64,000 bases of DNA, from contig QEYB01000150.1 in assembly GCA_017562135.1 (NCBI GenBank), forward strand, positions 248,001 to 312,000. The letters are read 5' to 3'. The notes under the pieces were generated by a model. The model worked only from the letters and a program-made list of their open reading frames with translations. It made no database searches and was not told the DNA's origin. Position 1 is the first letter of the stretch. Each line of letters begins with the position of its first letter. Positions 9,901 through 24,600 of this stretch are shown here, one piece after another. The translations under genes were made by a program, and so were the position numbers. The DNA is from Dipylidium caninum (Eukaryota; Platyhelminthes; Cestoda; Cyclophyllidea; Dipylidiidae).

Positions 9901-12900
9901 TCGCCCTTTTCACCTTTCGGACCGGGGTAGCCATCGCGGCCGGGTGGTCCGGGTTCACCTTTTTGAGCGCTCATCACCCTCCCATCTGGACCCGGGTCAC
10001 CAGTGGGTCCTTGAGGACCCTGAGGCCCGCTGAAACCTGGTAGACCCTTCGGGCCAGGCTCTCCTTTCAGTCCTGAAGGTCCACGCGGGCCACGCTGTCC
10101 AGGAAATCCTTTTGGTCCAGTAGCGCCACGAGGTCCAGGCCTTCCAGGAGGGCCGTCTGGTCCTCTAGGAGCTTCGCTAATCGTCTGGTTTATAAATTCA
10201 ATGCGGCCCGGTTCACCAGGCTGTCCACGTTCGCCCATTGGACCAGGTTCTCCTTTAGCGCCCTAAAACAGAATGTATTGACATTGCATTTTGAAGCGAT
10301 AATCTCTGGGAGTTGTGTGATGGAAGACACAAAATTAACCTTTCTGCCTGGAGGACCTATAGGACCATCAGGACCTTGGAGTCCCGGAAGACCCTTGGCA
10401 CCCTGAGCGCCGTCGACACCATCATGACCTGGACGACCCGGACGTCCAGGAAATCCCTTCGCGCCACGTTGCCCTGGGAGACCGTCTGGACAGTAGGCAC
10501 AATCGCCTTGGGGACCGGTCGGACCCCTCGGCCCTGGTCTTCCCCGAATACCCGGAATCCCTGGCACACCCTTGACACCTGGCGGGCCTTTTACACCATC
10601 GATGCTGGGTCCATCTTCTCCCGGATCGCCAGGTGGACCTTCTGGACCTTCAGGTCCTCTCTCACCTGGAAAGATTACAATGCTCCTTACACCCTTTCTT
10701 TAATCAAGTAGTAAGGGAAAAAATATATGGAATAAAGAGGCCTTACCAACAGGTCCCTGTGCTCCCGGGACACCGGGGGGTCCTCTTTCACCCTTTGGAC
10801 CCACGAGGTTTTGTCCGGGCAGGCCTTTAACGCCTTTAACTCCTCTTGGTCCCGGTGGTCCTGTTTTCCCGCGTTTCCCACTGACTCCGGGTAGACCTAT
10901 TTACGGGAGATGTTGTAGTTGAAGACGAATTGATTGCTCCTATATAGCTGTCCTCTCACTTACCCCTTTCACCCTTGGGCCCAGGTTCTCCCGGAACCAC
11001 TGTACCATAGCCCGGACCAGGTTCACCTTTAGGGCCCGGCTCGCCCGGATCTCCACGTTCACCTTCCAAGCCCTTCTCGCCCATGAGACCTTGGTGAAGA
11101 GAGAAAGAGAATGAAACTTGATTTGCCTACACCTTCGGTTGACATTTATAGAAGCGGATCTTAACATCTTACCTTCGTCGCCAGGCGGACCTTGAGGTCC
11201 CATTTCACCGCGTTCACCTACCGGTCCGGGTAGTGTGCCTTCAGTGGTGATAGTATCGCCCTTCGGACCCTAGTGTGTACGAATGACCAGAGGTGAAAAT
11301 AAGATTTGTGACTCATCAAGTTACACTGGGTGGCCTAAGGATGCTTGTAATTACCCGTTCTCCCTTTGGACCAGGTCTTCCAGGATATCCCTTCTCGCCC
11401 TTCACGCCACGAGGGCCTTCGGGGCCTGGTGGACCTTGCACTCCGTCAATGCCGGGCCGTCCAGGGGTGCCTGACACTCCAGCTGGACCGGTCTTACCTT
11501 TCTTGCCCTGTGATGGCTAAAAAACGCGATTAGCAGCAGAGGTAGAGTCGAATTTGCGTGTCATTACCCGCGAATACAAGGTCAACGTACAGGAGGACCA
11601 GGATCGCCCTGAGGACCAGGCGCACCAGGAATCCCAGGAAAGCCAGGTCGACCCTATCATGAGGTAGATTTAAGATAATGGATGACCTTATGGAAGAAGG
11701 GAAAAAAGTTGCGGATGACTGATTTCTTAAAGAAGAGGAAACTTACTTGCTCGCCCTTGACACCCTTATCACCCGGCTGGCCCCGTTCGCCTGGAACACC
11801 CTTGTACCCTTTGGGACCTACTCTGGAGAGGACAACAACAATGAAACGTGACGGTTCTGTAGTTGTGCTCGCACTATGACGCTAATAAGGCTGATGCGGA
11901 TGATGGGAAACTGTGATACTGCGTCCAGCCCTACTTTCTGCCACCCCTCTTCTCCGTCCCGTTATTTGGAGGCACAACCTCTACTGGGAGCAGAAGCAGC
12001 TTTCAGTGGTAAACTAGGGAAATTCCGACAATCCCACGTAGTGACTGCGACGACAGTCTTCGGATTACTCTGAGTTGGAGGGAAAGCTGGCGAACGTGTG
12101 GGTTCGTAAGAACAGAGGTGATGCAGATAGGCAGTATTTTCGATGAAGAAATGGTTCGACCGGCCTCAGAGATTGGTTACATACCCATGGCAGTGCAAGT
12201 GTTATTTTCATTGACAATTCTGCGGAAGTCTCCACCTAAACTTCTCGTGATTCTCATGGTTCATGATAATGGAAGCGCCACCGTTAACCTCCAGTAGGTA
12301 TGATGGGGTGTTTACCTTCCAATGGGCTAGTTATTTGATATTTGACATTAAACTGTAACTACCATCATCATTGCGGGGGGATTCTTGTCGGAAGTTTTGC
12401 TCATATGGAAGACTAGTAAAGCACAGTTCCTCTTCCCAAATGACTACGTTTTGCTTTACGAGTTCCTTTCATCGATAGAACTGGCTCTAAGATGCTCATC
12501 AACAGGTACTTATGACTTGTTGACGGACTGTCACCGCGTAAAACTCTTTGGATGGTCGCGGATGGATCCAAATCCAACCGATGTGAGGGGCAGTAGCTTT
12601 AAGAAGAAGAAGAAATTTTATGTGAAGTTGGCAGGAGAGGACTCACTGAATGCCCTTAAGGACGGGTGGTTTCTCGTAGGAAGCGCCCTTATAACCCTTT
12701 TCACCCTTATCGCCTCGTTGAGCCTGAAGTATGTTCCGAGAAAAGGAGGAAGGGTATGGGAAAATTTTACTTTACGGAGGTTAAAGGAGCTAAGGTTAGT
12801 CCAACTCACGTATTGAATGGATGGGCTAGGTGTCTTGCCTTTTGGTCCCTTAGGTCCCTGTTCACCGGGGTCGCCAGCAGGTCCCTAAGGATCAATTATT

Positions 12901-14827
12901 TAATGGAATTTTATTCGACGGATTTCTGTAAGACGTTTAGTTAAGAGAGGAAAAAAAGTTACGGAGAAACCCTTGAGACCCGGAACACCAGGGTGGCCGC
13001 GTTCGCCGTCAGGACCACGGGGTCCAGGAGCACCCTGAAGCCCACGAGGACCCTTCATACCGGGAGGGCCCTCCACAGCTGTGCCATTGCCGATTATCGT
13101 ATCACCTTTCTCGCCCTGTAAAAGCAATACATCACGGAGAGTTGATGAGAGATAATAAAAATTTTGGGACTGCTGTAACAATGACTGACCTTTTCGCCTT
13201 TGGGACCTCGAGGTCCTTGCAGACCGTCGTAACCGTCCGGTCCAGCGGGTCCAGGAAAACCAGGCGGTCCCTGAAATTTTTAGTAAGATACATTTCCTCG
13301 CTCCTACCTGTAACGGTTTCGTCAAATTGGCAAGGGAAAGTAGGAACTGACCTTGACTCCACAACAACCCGGATCACCGGGGAAGCCCTTAGGCCCCTTT
13401 ATACCTGGCATTCCTTTCAGCCCGTCAGTACCTGGCATTCCTGGCTGCCCTTTATCGCCCTATGATGAAACGTACACACGCGTTAAAAACATGGTTACTT
13501 AACTACGTTAGTAGCCATTATTTTATACGTATATGTGACATACCATGATTCCCTTACGACCAGGCTCACCAGGATAGCCGGTGAGACCTCGCTGGCCCCT
13601 ACTGCCAGGGGGACCTCTAGAACCGCGAGGACCTATAGATCCAGGTAGGCCCATATGACCTTGAGGTCCGGGTTCACCCTATATTCAATTGTGTCGTAAG
13701 TTCTTAGGCCAAACGCACACAAGGTGTAAAAATAACGTTGTACTAACATATGATAAGTAGCAATGCAATCACTTTTGAAAGCATCAAAGAAATGCTTTTC
13801 GCTATGACTAACGAAAGATCTGTGGTGCTCAAAAAAATGTTAAACGGCGAAATTTTCGTGTCCAACCCTCCGATGGTTGCCAACAACTGCTTTCGATTTA
13901 AACACCCAGTTTATAAGGCCTCATGCCACCATTTTTGAAGTCTTTTCAGCGCAATTCCAGTCGAAGTCAAATGTCTGACTATATTTCCTTAAGCACTTTG
14001 GATGGAACAACAATTCTGTTATTCTTATTTCTGCACTTCTTTACACTGCTCTCGAAATGATATTGAGGGAATAGCTGGAAGGGTCCTGCTAAATGTTATA
14101 AAACTTTATCAGCAATTTGCACAACTTAAGAAACTCTTTCAACATCTCAGCAAGTGTCTTGACGAGTTAGTAAAATAAGTTTAATATTTGTTAACAATGC
14201 CAAAGACTGCAATGTCTTAAATATGAAATATTTAGCAGTAACAATTACACTCTTCGATTAAACTGAACGCAAAATGGTATTCCAAGTCAAATAACGTCCC
14301 TCGAAATATTTTGTCATATGCCCTTACCGGCCTTTTTCTCACCTAGTAATTTCTCATAGGCATTATAAATATGAACTCATTTCCGTTACAGCATATTATA
14401 TTTTGATTCTCCTTTAACATGCGCTTTATTCACATACTGGCAGCAAGAAGCATTCAGGATTTTATTTAAAATTAAGACGTTCCAACAATATGTTCAAAAG
14501 CACTTGTGAGAGTCAAAACAATATATTAACGTACCTGAGGACCGGGAATTCCCTGACATGAGCATTCTTCGCAGGGGGCATAAGGACAAGTCTAAACAGG
14601 ACACGAAAAACAATTGTTTACTACGGTATATTACAGCAGGGTTTAACTTCGTTAGATATATTGTTGGATCTAACATTAGAACTTACAACTGCCGCCTGAG
14701 AAGCTTGCAGGAGGAGAGAAAGACAGAGGAGAAGAGCGAGGAGGGACAAAGGGATCCGATTGAGTCCCCGATAAGAAGTGAAGGAGGTAGCTCGCACCAC
14801 TCCGTGGTGTGACATGCTCCTCCTCAT
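5627..14827 (-). CDS. Collagen IV alpha chain A
   Basis: Basement-membrane network collagen of about 1,786 residues: signal peptide, Cys-rich 7S start, long interrupted Gly-X-Y helix and duplicated NC1 domain. Exons in coding order: 14687-14827, 14535-14591, 13544-13678, 13352-13459, 13190-13270, 12963-13115, 12810-12884, 12647-12723, 11747-11822, 11591-11653, 11355-11507, 11173-11269, 10964-11089, 10747-10896, 10340-10665, 9896-10262, 9719-9823, 8410-9636, 8027-8333, 7575-7948, 7021-7496, 6629-6944, 6453-6539, 5627-5911. Phases agree at every junction. The 1,227-nt exon 8410-9636 carries one extra A in a homopolymer at 8599-8601, which breaks the frame; removing it restores Gly-X-Y and the exon phase, so I read it as a probable sequence error. 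The intron after 7575 uses a GC donor. The helix leans basic, unlike chain B. It is transcribed away from gene B. Confidence 0.9.
14535..14827 (-). other. Signal-peptide exon and 7S exon of collagen IV chain A
   Basis: Exon 1 (14687-14827) starts at ATG 14825-14827, with another in-frame ATG at 14813-14815, and holds a strong hydrophobic core ([15 protein letters not shown]) ending ASQA-AV. It joins in phase 0 to exon 2 (14535-14591), which encodes [19 protein letters not shown], the Cys cluster of the 7S domain that crosslinks four molecules. The spacing is C-x4-C-x2-C-x-C; chains B and C have C-x3-C-x4-C-x-C instead. Confidence 0.85.
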
Positions 14828-17800
14828 TAGGCTAGAGCACCTTCCCCAATCGCGCTTCCACTAAGTATGCTTAGATCCTAATTACTTGCTGTGCGCCCAC
14901 ACACGCACACACAGCACTGATGCCTACTTGCTTGCCCTCTGGGCAATTCTGCGAACGCTTGTCTGCCTCCCATCGATTTCGCACACCGATGTAACAACAC
15001 TGAAGCGCGCGCGCGCCGAACAACCAATGGGATTACGGGGGTTAAGGTGCAACCGGCAAGCGCGCGATTTGCGTTAGGTGGGTGCATGTGTGAGTGCGTT
15101 CTGCGCACATGTCTATCCCACCAGCTGGGGCATTTGGCGTGGCCATGGGGAAGGGGTGCCGACGCTTTCCACGTCATTGCCTACTTCGTAAGGTGGGAGG
15201 CGCAGGGGGTTGGGGACAGGAGACCCGAACAAGGAATGGGCGTGTGCTGCGCATTTACTGGAGGGGAGGACTTGGGGTTGGAGGGAAAAGTTGTTTACGA
15301 CGCGTAACTTATGACTCCAACTTGGTTCGGCGAAGCGTTAGTGCCTTTCATCAATCAATCCTGGTGATTGTAATTTCGAGCCTCCAAAGGTACTGCTTTG
15401 ATGTACCTGTGACATTCCGGCCCATCTTAAAACACCGCTAAGGGAATTAAAAAGGATCGCCACGCATCATTTATTCAATGTGAGACTTTGGGGTTGTTCA
15501 TATTCATCTCAATTCATTTATCCTCCTTCTTTTAGATAGTTCAGAAAACCTTTTATGTTGGACAGCACTAGTTTATACATAGTAGCAAACAGTGCAATTG
15601 ATGTGCCAAAAAGTTGCGACTAGACGTAGTACCGGGGTGGGCAGTGGAGAGAAGAGGGGTGAGTCGGTGATCCAACATTGTCAGTATCACAAAAATGGTG
15701 TCCTAATTGCGCCTATGAATAAGCCTGACCGACTGTTGCTTCAGTAAAAATATTACAATAATAGCAAAAACGCAAATTCTTCGCCACTTTCGCCATAGGT
15801 GGGTGGGGAACAATTTGTTGTCTGGACTGTCAAGTGCGCGGGCGTTGCGGAGGGTGGTCGCGATGCGGGACGCAGGATGGGGTGGAGTGGGGACGCGAGA
15901 TGGTGAACATATTTTCCATTTGAGCCCACCCAAAATACCAAGCAAAGGTGGCACTGATGGCCAGAACCCAGAAATGCTTGTACTTTTTATGCCACCAATG
16001 GGGGTGTGATAAAAGACCGGGGGTTGGGGCGGCATGCTGTCGCATCGGTGATGGTGGATGACAAACACACCCACGCAATCCCACCTCCCAAATGTGTTTC
16101 GTCTCGCGTTCGCTAGACCCAGCCACGCCCTCCGAGTGCACGGAAAAAGATTTATGTGAATGCAGCAGTCCCCTTCCGGAGCCTGATGGCTTTCCATGGG
16201 GATTTGGTGCGAGTAGGAACAATTGCCTTTGGAATGCAACTTGGTCGACTTGGCGATGTAACCGGCTTCTGAATGCGATCCAAAGCAATGGCAAAGTAGC
16301 AGTGGTCGGGGAAAGGAATCATTGTCATTGAGGTTTTCTCACAAGCGCACTAAATTCAGGGTTTTTGGGTGAAGGTGGAATCTCATAAGTCCGATCGACT
16401 GTGTCCCGTGCTGCTTTTCGCCTTTTCGTTCGCGAGTGCTTCGACGACATCAGGGCGAAGGCCAATCACTGCTTCTGCGATTAGGGCTTTGGAAGTCAGA
16501 CTGCGGGACCGCCGTGCAAACAAAGCGCATAAGGAGGTCAGTGTATAAGAAGTTGGTCAGTTATGCGGCAAATACGGCATAAATGTGCGACGTGTCCGGA
16601 TGCGTCTAAGTCGAAAGAGTAGGAGAGTCACCATTTGGCATAATCCAGAGCAGCGAAATAGCCTGTGATGTTGGGTCTGTTTCAGAAGTGTCAAGGTCTT
16701 TTGGTACAATATGGCGTGAGTTGGGAGAAGAAAACACCCCTCGTCCTCCCTATCGCCTTCTAATAAGATCATCCTTTGCCCTCTTCATGGGTCTGCTCGA
16801 TTCTCCGAGGATGCCATCTCGATTAGTCCATGAACAAACAGGCAATGCGCGGCCTCGTGTGGCAGGTCAAATGTTCCTGGGGTTGAAACGATGGTGGGTC
16901 TCCAGGTGACCTCAGTCAGCAGTCACTAAGTGACTTCCGCGAGCCGGTACCGAGTTACGACTGAAGAAGAGAGAATCGCTGTATCACGTTGGAAACTATG
17001 AAACGGGCTGTAAGTATAAGTGGAAAACATGAAACCCAATTTTTCGCATCACTTATGAAGTTCAATCGTAATAGTTTCCATTCTCACCCAACACTTTCTG
17101 CCAATAGTTAAGTAAATGAGGTGTACCTTTTTAATAAAAATCTTTATTTTTAGAGTTAATAAACCATTCGAAGTCTTTCATATCATTTCGCCAATTGTCG
17201 GACAAATACCGGGTGAAAAAGGAGAAGGAGACAATCTTTCAACAGTAATTGAAGCCTTATGCGGCCGTCATGCGTTTCCATCGAGCAGTAACATTACACC
17301 GAGCCAATTGAGCAATGCACATTGTTTCTTCTTTTTTAAGTTCCTTCTCGTGTAAGACACCAATTTCATGCACGGCAAAAGGACTTCGCCGCAGTTATGC
17401 TTTCGTCCGGTTTTAAGAAGGAAGGAAGGAAAGAAGGAACAACGGTGCCCTCCTTGGGCATTCCGCGGCATGGCATGCATTATCTTTTAGGTGATGAAAT
17501 TTCGGCTTGAGGTGACTTTAAGCGTTTGGTTGACTGCTTCCCGTTATCACACAAGTTCCACTTTTCACCACAAGTGACAGTTTGGTGTACAGTTGATGGC
17601 AATCGGGTGTTTGCGAAGGGAACAAGAAAGATGCGCACTTCCTCTTGAAGCAATCGCTTGATCATCCGCAGTTGCGAGAGTTCGTAGGGTTGGGACACAT
17701 GAGACCCACCTTTTTTATTTATTACACACAGATGCTTTAACACACTCGGCGTATGGATGGCTATTTCCTATTTGGTTTAGATCCAAGTTGGCGAATATTT

Positions 17801-18581
17801 GTGCGTGCGGATCGGATTCCACAGTCGTCCTCAATTCCTCCTCCTTATCAACACTGGTAAGTGGTCCTTCCGAGGCTCGTTGGCGATACACAAATTGCCG
17901 GAGTGAAACTTTTGGGGCCAACGCCGAGCATTTTTTTCATTAGTAGATCCATCCTCGAATGCCGCTTTGATGTTTCTCAAACCTTAAGCTGCGTTATTAC
18001 TCAATTTTACCTCGTACGGGAAAAGGAGATGTGATTCACGTTTTGTCTCCATCTGCTTTTGGCTAAAGTAAAATTATAATGTGACAGTTGCAGTTAGACA
18101 CAGACTAAAAGAGACGGCGTTTCATAGTTTTCATCCCGATACTAAGTAAAAGAAATGGCTTTGAACAAGCTAAACTACATCTGGCCGTCACAAAAATGCC
18201 TCGTGGACCTCACCTTAGGTGGGCAACGTCAAAGAGTACGGTAAAATGACACAGACGCTGAAAATTACATTTTGTGTTAAACTTGCCCATGGCGACCATT
18301 CAAATGGCTCCCAAAGGCGCATAATTTGATGAGGATGAGACTCTCGCCGAATCCCGAGTAAAACACGTTTTATCTACTACTGTATTAAATAATTTGAGTA
18401 AAGTCACTGATGGCAACCTGAAATTAGTTTAGAATACGACACCAGACGTTTGTGAGAAGCTTCGCGTGCTCCCAACACCCACCTCGCATTCAGGCATGGT
18501 CTGACGGGGCGCAGCAGGAATGCGGAAAGTTTATTCTTGCTACGACTCGAAAACTTGACATTGGCAGCAGACATCGGGTGT

Positions 18582-18608
18582 GGGAGCGGGGAGGGAGGGG
18601 GGGAGGGG
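18582..18608 (+). repeat. G-quadruplex-type G-rich tract
   Basis: Five runs of three or more G separated by one to three bases fit the canonical G-quadruplex pattern. It lies in the A-B intergenic interval. A separate run of 11 G lies at 19672-19682. Confidence 0.6.
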
Positions 18609-21600
18609 ATGGAGAGAGGCGTCTGCGTCCTCCAACATAAACGTTGGCATGAGGGTCCTTTCGTTCGTTTCAACCAATTGACATTTCGTCTGTTCACTGG
18701 CCACTCAGATCGGCGCCAACCCCCAAGGGCATGAGGCGCCATAAACGCAAACAAGTAGTTTTTGAGAATTTAACTTTTGAGTTTCAAGGCTTTTAGCTCT
18801 CTTAACCTTACGGTGTGTAAGAATACGCGTCCAAAGTTTGGGTGTGCGGAAGACAGGTGCTACCGCCGCCCATGGGGATTTCGAAGGGAGAGCTCGGAGA
18901 GGGAAAGAGAAGCCAACGGGAAGATGTGGAGGTCAGGACCGAGTAGGCATACAATGCGTTAAGCCCCACTACGGCCAGTTGTCGCCATCCTACGGCCATC
19001 TGCGAAATGAGATGCATTTTGCCTTCTAATTAGTGTACATTTTTTTGAAAATTTAACCCAAAAATGAATTGTTCGTCTCTCTGGAAATGGAATTTATTCT
19101 GCCATGCTCCCTGATTCTAAGTGGTGTCACTTAAAACCAAAGTGTAAAAGGGGTCAAACACAGGTCAGATTTACTACTCTCAACTGGGTCAACAGGGCCT
19201 CGTGTGTGGCTCACACGCCTGTTTTCGGTCATCGTCCAACTGGACTGCGAGAAGTCTTTGTGGTCTTAAAACACTTTGCTAAAGTTAGGGCGCCATTGAC
19301 AACCGCATGCTTTTTTTGCCATGACATAAAGGGACTTTCTCGTACCGCAGTGGTCTGTCCCTTTTAAGGGAGGATTAGACAGTACCGCTCGACTAATTAG
19401 CCCCGGTGTTTTGAGGCTGTCAGGTTTTCATAACGACGAAGACCGTTTACCCCCTTTGTCCGTTCTTCTAACTCCAATCTTCCATGTTTATGTCGAAGTT
19501 AAGTGGTGCCGGAAGATGAAAAGCGAATGTTTAGGACCTCCTGACAAGAACACATCAAACAGTGTAAATCTTTTTTGGCCACCCCAATGTCGGCCATTAA
19601 CATTTCCCTGAACGCCAATGACTCCAATGTCAAATGGCCGAGGCGAAGGGTAGATCGACGGGGAGGAGCGAGGGGGGGGGGGAAAGGTCTCTAGGCCCTG
19701 TTTGACAGTAAAACACAAAAGTGCAGGAGCTGATGCGATAAGATGTGTTGGTTTGATATAAAAAAATCCACTTTCTTTCTTCTCGTCATCTGTTCGCCGA
19801 AATAACTTCTGCAAACGGATTAGCCAATTCCATAAAAGTCCACATGGCACAAGGAACTATGACCATGGGGACGAAAAGCGCTTGGTCGATCCAAGAAACC
19901 ATTCATCTAATTTAAGTGGCTAACCTAAACTGCAGGCGGCTTATGATAGCGAAGTGGGCTTTTGCGGTTGAGGCAGGATTCCGCCTCTTATTAACGTTTT
20001 CGCTGGCATTCTGATTGGTCTGTCGGGCGGTGATGATGAAATCGTAATATAACCTGTCTGAGTGATTATAGGCGTCGAATTCCCCACGAAAGACAGTCTG
20101 ATATCGAAACCTTAGAGAAATAACATCATCCTAACATTGGGTGGCGCTGATGTGAACCTGAAGGTAAGGAGGTTGGGGTATGACGACCGTCAAGACTGAA
20201 TGCATCTGAGCGCCACCTTTCACGCTGCTCCCGACGACATCTCGGGAGCTTCACCCACCAAAACCAACCTGGTGAAGCATGGGCAATGAAGACGTCTCAA
20301 TATTGACCGTGTGGAGTGGAGGGGCATGAAGGGACCAAAACACGTAAACTCTCCCTTTTTTGACCCAAAGTAGAGCAAAAGTGTGGAAGTTGTGACGACG
20401 TAAATTTGAATTGCACATATCACGCCGCCGCTTTCAACTGCCTTTGTGGAACGGCGCTTTGAATGATTTGGAGGTTATAGTAAATATTATAATTTTTGAC
20501 GAGCTTTAACCCCGCAACGCATTGAGTATCCGTTCAGCCGGCAATGGAGCCTGGAGTTGTTTGAATGAAGTGGGGACAATTAAACTAAAATATTAACAGG
20601 AAACTAATTTTGTCCACTGGGTCCCTTCCTTCCGACTAAATTAAATCATACATCGCCAGACCCTCTGGTCGCATGGGATTAGGACGACGTATTCTCCCTA
20701 GTAGACTGAGAAACGGAACCTGGGATCTGTTGACAAAACTTTCTTTTAGGCAGACAACTGAACGAAGCTTCTGACTTCCGCCTCCCCTTTTCCATCGAAC
20801 GGGGAAGAAACAATTTTATAGGACAATGTGGGTGGAGGTGAGTTGTCTAGAGGAGACGAAAGCGGTTACAACAATTACATGGCAAAACAGTTGTTTTCAG
20901 CTTGTCCTCAAGACCTCGTTTAATTCTATTTGGCTCCATTGGGTGCATCGCCCTTTTGCTTTCTTCACTTAACCAACTTTTATTGTTGCTGAATGAATAT
21001 TATTGAGAGGGTGTTTTTTCAGGGTCAAAACTATGCATAAACGCGGGGGATTTGGCAAAGCGACGGGTCGTCAAGGCCTTCGACGAGACGGAGGAATAGC
21101 TGAACCAATCGCGAATACCTCTATTCCCATTTAGTTAAGTTAAAAGGCGGTTTTTTCCCACAGAAAACATTCTGCAAGCAGCACCTGGAAAAGAGGGCTT
21201 TTACAATCGTGGGAAGGAATGGACGAGAATCGCCAAGGTTTACGGTGTCCACATATTCGGACCCGCCACCTATGTCTTATGAGTCATTGCGGCAGACAGC
21301 ATTCCATTTGCGATGTCGCGAGGAGGCCGATTTCCACCTCCTCCTTTTCGGCCATTCGTCCCAGTTACGGGGAGGAGGTTGTGTGAGGGCCCCGTTTACT
21401 CAGCGGGCCATTAACCACACACAAAACGGGAATTTTTTTAAAACCCATTTTTTCCACACCAACTAGGCAATTTGGTAAATGACTGGAATGGTCATATTTG
21501 AGCTTAAGATAGTGATTTGCCGGATTCTAAGGTCACTGATTCGCCGAGAGAGCGGTTGGTCGGGGTCATTTCCCTGCCGCCACTTCCAGGATGCCCGTGG

Positions 21601-24600
21601 GCAGTTCAAGCAGAGAATAGGCTGTAATTTCGGTAAGGCGTAAGTGATACTAGACATTGTTCCTGTAACAGTTTTCTAGGAGAGTAGAGTTTAGAGTTGG
21701 AATACAACCCTCAAGGAATGCACCCAGACACTCGCGTCTCTTTCCTCTTCGCCACGAAAGTATCGCCAACTTGAGCGAGACGACTTGATGGGTTTCAATG
21801 AACGACATTGGGGCAATGACAGGCAGAGCGTGAAATACTTCCTGTGGAGTTAATCTTTCACCTTCATCGATGGGTTTTGATCTTTCAACCATTGCTTGTT
21901 TCAGAATTCTTCAAGGAGACACCGTTTTATCAAACTATATTTGAATACTGGCTTTTTGCCCTTTTTTATTTTACTAGCGGCCCATCCTCTTTACTTACTT
22001 ACCTCATGTTAAAAAAGCGGAAGCAGCTCTTAGCTACCGCTCACATTAAGGCATAATCGTGGAGAAGAACCGGAACACTTCCCAGTCTGGTGTTCCCCGT
22101 AAACTGACCATTAAAAGGGGCTCAGGTGTTCTCACTTCCTGCGCTGTTCCCGTTATTCCCTACCGCCACTGAACCCGCTGTTTTGACTGACTGTCTGGGA
22201 TTTCAGCGCCTTCTGTCCGACGTACTGCCGTTGTTCCACTGTTCCACCTTACCATTCGTTAATTTATGCTCCACTGGGAAAACTGCTTTTCGGACACCGA
22301 CTTTTGCCGTCTTAAGAGCCTGTCTCTCCACGCAAAGGCGGTGGAACAGCCAAAAAGCTCCTTCTCCCACTGACTCGATTATGGGCCACGGACCGGGTAA
22401 TCAATGCCGATGGCAACGTCAGCTAGGCCTTTCATCTCGTGCCGTCGACGCAGTCCACACTGGAGGGCGAGGAGAAAGCTTACCCCAAACACCCACTGAA
22501 ATGTACCACTGGGCATACATACTATCGTCTATTCAGCGTTTTGGTCTTTTTCAACGATAGACAGCAGGACAATTGCAATGTTGCACACATGCACACACAT
22601 GTACCTGTAAGCGGAAGTTGAGTTTAGGTATTCGAAGAGAACTTTCAGGGGAAGATAATTGTATGTCTGCATGGAAAAAACAACACCTTCCTTTTGTGCT
22701 ATGCAATATCCCAAACGGGAAAATGTCATCCCTCACCAATTTTTCCAGTTGAAATCCTCCGAAGAATGTGCAGTTGGCCAAATTACTAGTGGTTTTGAGA
22801 AAATTGTAAATTCTCACAATTCCGTGCCAACTGGCCGCCGACCGATAGCCATTGCCGAGGGGCCAGCCGGAGGCTTCACTTTTACCTCCGTCCGATCATC
22901 TCAGCGCCGAAATTCCCTCATCTCATTTATATCCTCCATCTGATTCAATCCATGAATTTTGACAAAAATCGCCTGGGACGGCGCCAGTTTCTGACGAAAA
23001 GACTTATGAAGGAAATCAGGTAAAATAAAAGAGAAGGAAAAGCAACCTACAGACCTTCATAGAGGATACTCATTAGTCTTGTCGGAAGACAGTTGTAGGC
23101 CCTTATGTGTTATCTCGAAAGGCAGCCTTGCCTCCTTTTTTTACCGCCCTGTCTCGTGCATCGTTCCCCTTTTCCGCCACACGTCCAGTGCCAAAATTAA
23201 ATACCATTTGAAGAATTAAAGTGTCCTTCCCACCCTGTCAAAACATCCTTTTCCTCCTTTTCTTTTATGTATGACTATAAGGCAATTGGTGCAACAACTG
23301 ATGGAAATTAGTTAAACAATAAAGGGCGCAGCCCCATCGGTAGGTGTCATCAGCATTCTCGTTGCTCCCAACTTCCTGCGAATACGCACGTCTTTTAGTT
23401 TACCTCTGTAAACTGCTAAATAACCTATTCAGAGCATCAAGAAGTCACTGCCTTACACGAGTAGGTGGCATTTATACACACAGGGTTTCTGGACCGACAA
23501 CCAAAATTCCATGGTTTGCTTTGAAGGAAAAGAGGTGGACGTGGAAGCAGAGTCTTTATTTAGCTTTCACTGTCTCCCACTCCCGAAAGGCAATAAACGG
23601 GATAGTGATCCATGCAGCTGCATCTTATCTCAGGAAGGTGGAAGGCGGTAGTTAAAATTTGTGTCGTCCAAAATCCTACTTCCTAGATTTTGTGTTGTAT
23701 CAAGAAGAGCCAGAGAATACGAATAATAATGGGCCAACTGAGAATGTTTCACCAAAGTCCTACTCTGCCCGTCGTCCTTGAAGCGGAAGCTGTGTCAACA
23801 AGTCATGCTCATTGCAGTCCATGAGTCCTGACGCCTCTCGCTCTTTGGTTTCCTTGACTACGTCGACAAGACTTACAGATCTCCGTCGTTTTCGCACTGT
23901 CCCTCTATTTCAGTATTCGTGACTTCGTGACTGTTCACCTTCCTGGCCACCTTGTTGCCTTTTTTTAGTAAGGTCCATAATGCGTAAATAATTTACTTCT
24001 TATCGGATAGGGGAGTAGGAAGCGAAGTAGAATGGGGTGGGGGGCCGGGGAGGAAAAGCAGACCATTCTTTACTTCTCTTCTCCACCGCAGAGTGCGAGG
24101 AGGATGGGTGGATGCCATCTTCAGCAGCACTTCTTTCCTCCTTTATTGCGACATTAGGGGGTATTAGTGGGACTGAAACACCACTAATCATCTTTATGGC
24201 TCTCGCGAATTACTCCACAAATGTGCATTCCTTCCTATCCCTCATATTACCGTACCGAACCAATTACCAGTTTTATAGTCGAAAAGTACTTTTCCCTAAC
24301 TTTGAGGTTCCACGGTTGGCTATAAGTCTACAGATCATCTTTTATTTTCCGACTTTATAACTTCGTGGGTATGGATCTACCAATAAAACATTGTATTTTG
24401 GGATGTATGAATTTTATGAGGGTTAATCCGAAGGATTTTAGTCAAACCGTTCCCCGATTGGATGGCGCCTCACCTAACGCGGTCTGAGCGACAGCACCAG
24501 TCAGGTTGATGCTGTCAAGGTGTTAGAATACGGAGAAAATCTGACCTCTAAAGGGCAGGGCTCTGGCAGAATGTTAGTTCGAATTGCCAAGTTCAAGGGG

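Noticed and set aside
12837..12884. GC donor ending this chain A exon at 12839
   Set aside because: Extending to the canonical gtgagt donor at 12809 and adding exon 12647-12723 gives consistent phases and a normal helix interruption.
15703..16239. 178-codon minus-strand frame between genes A and B
   Set aside because: No recognisable domain, uneven composition, and an overlapping second frame of similar length; there is no supporting splice or signal structure.
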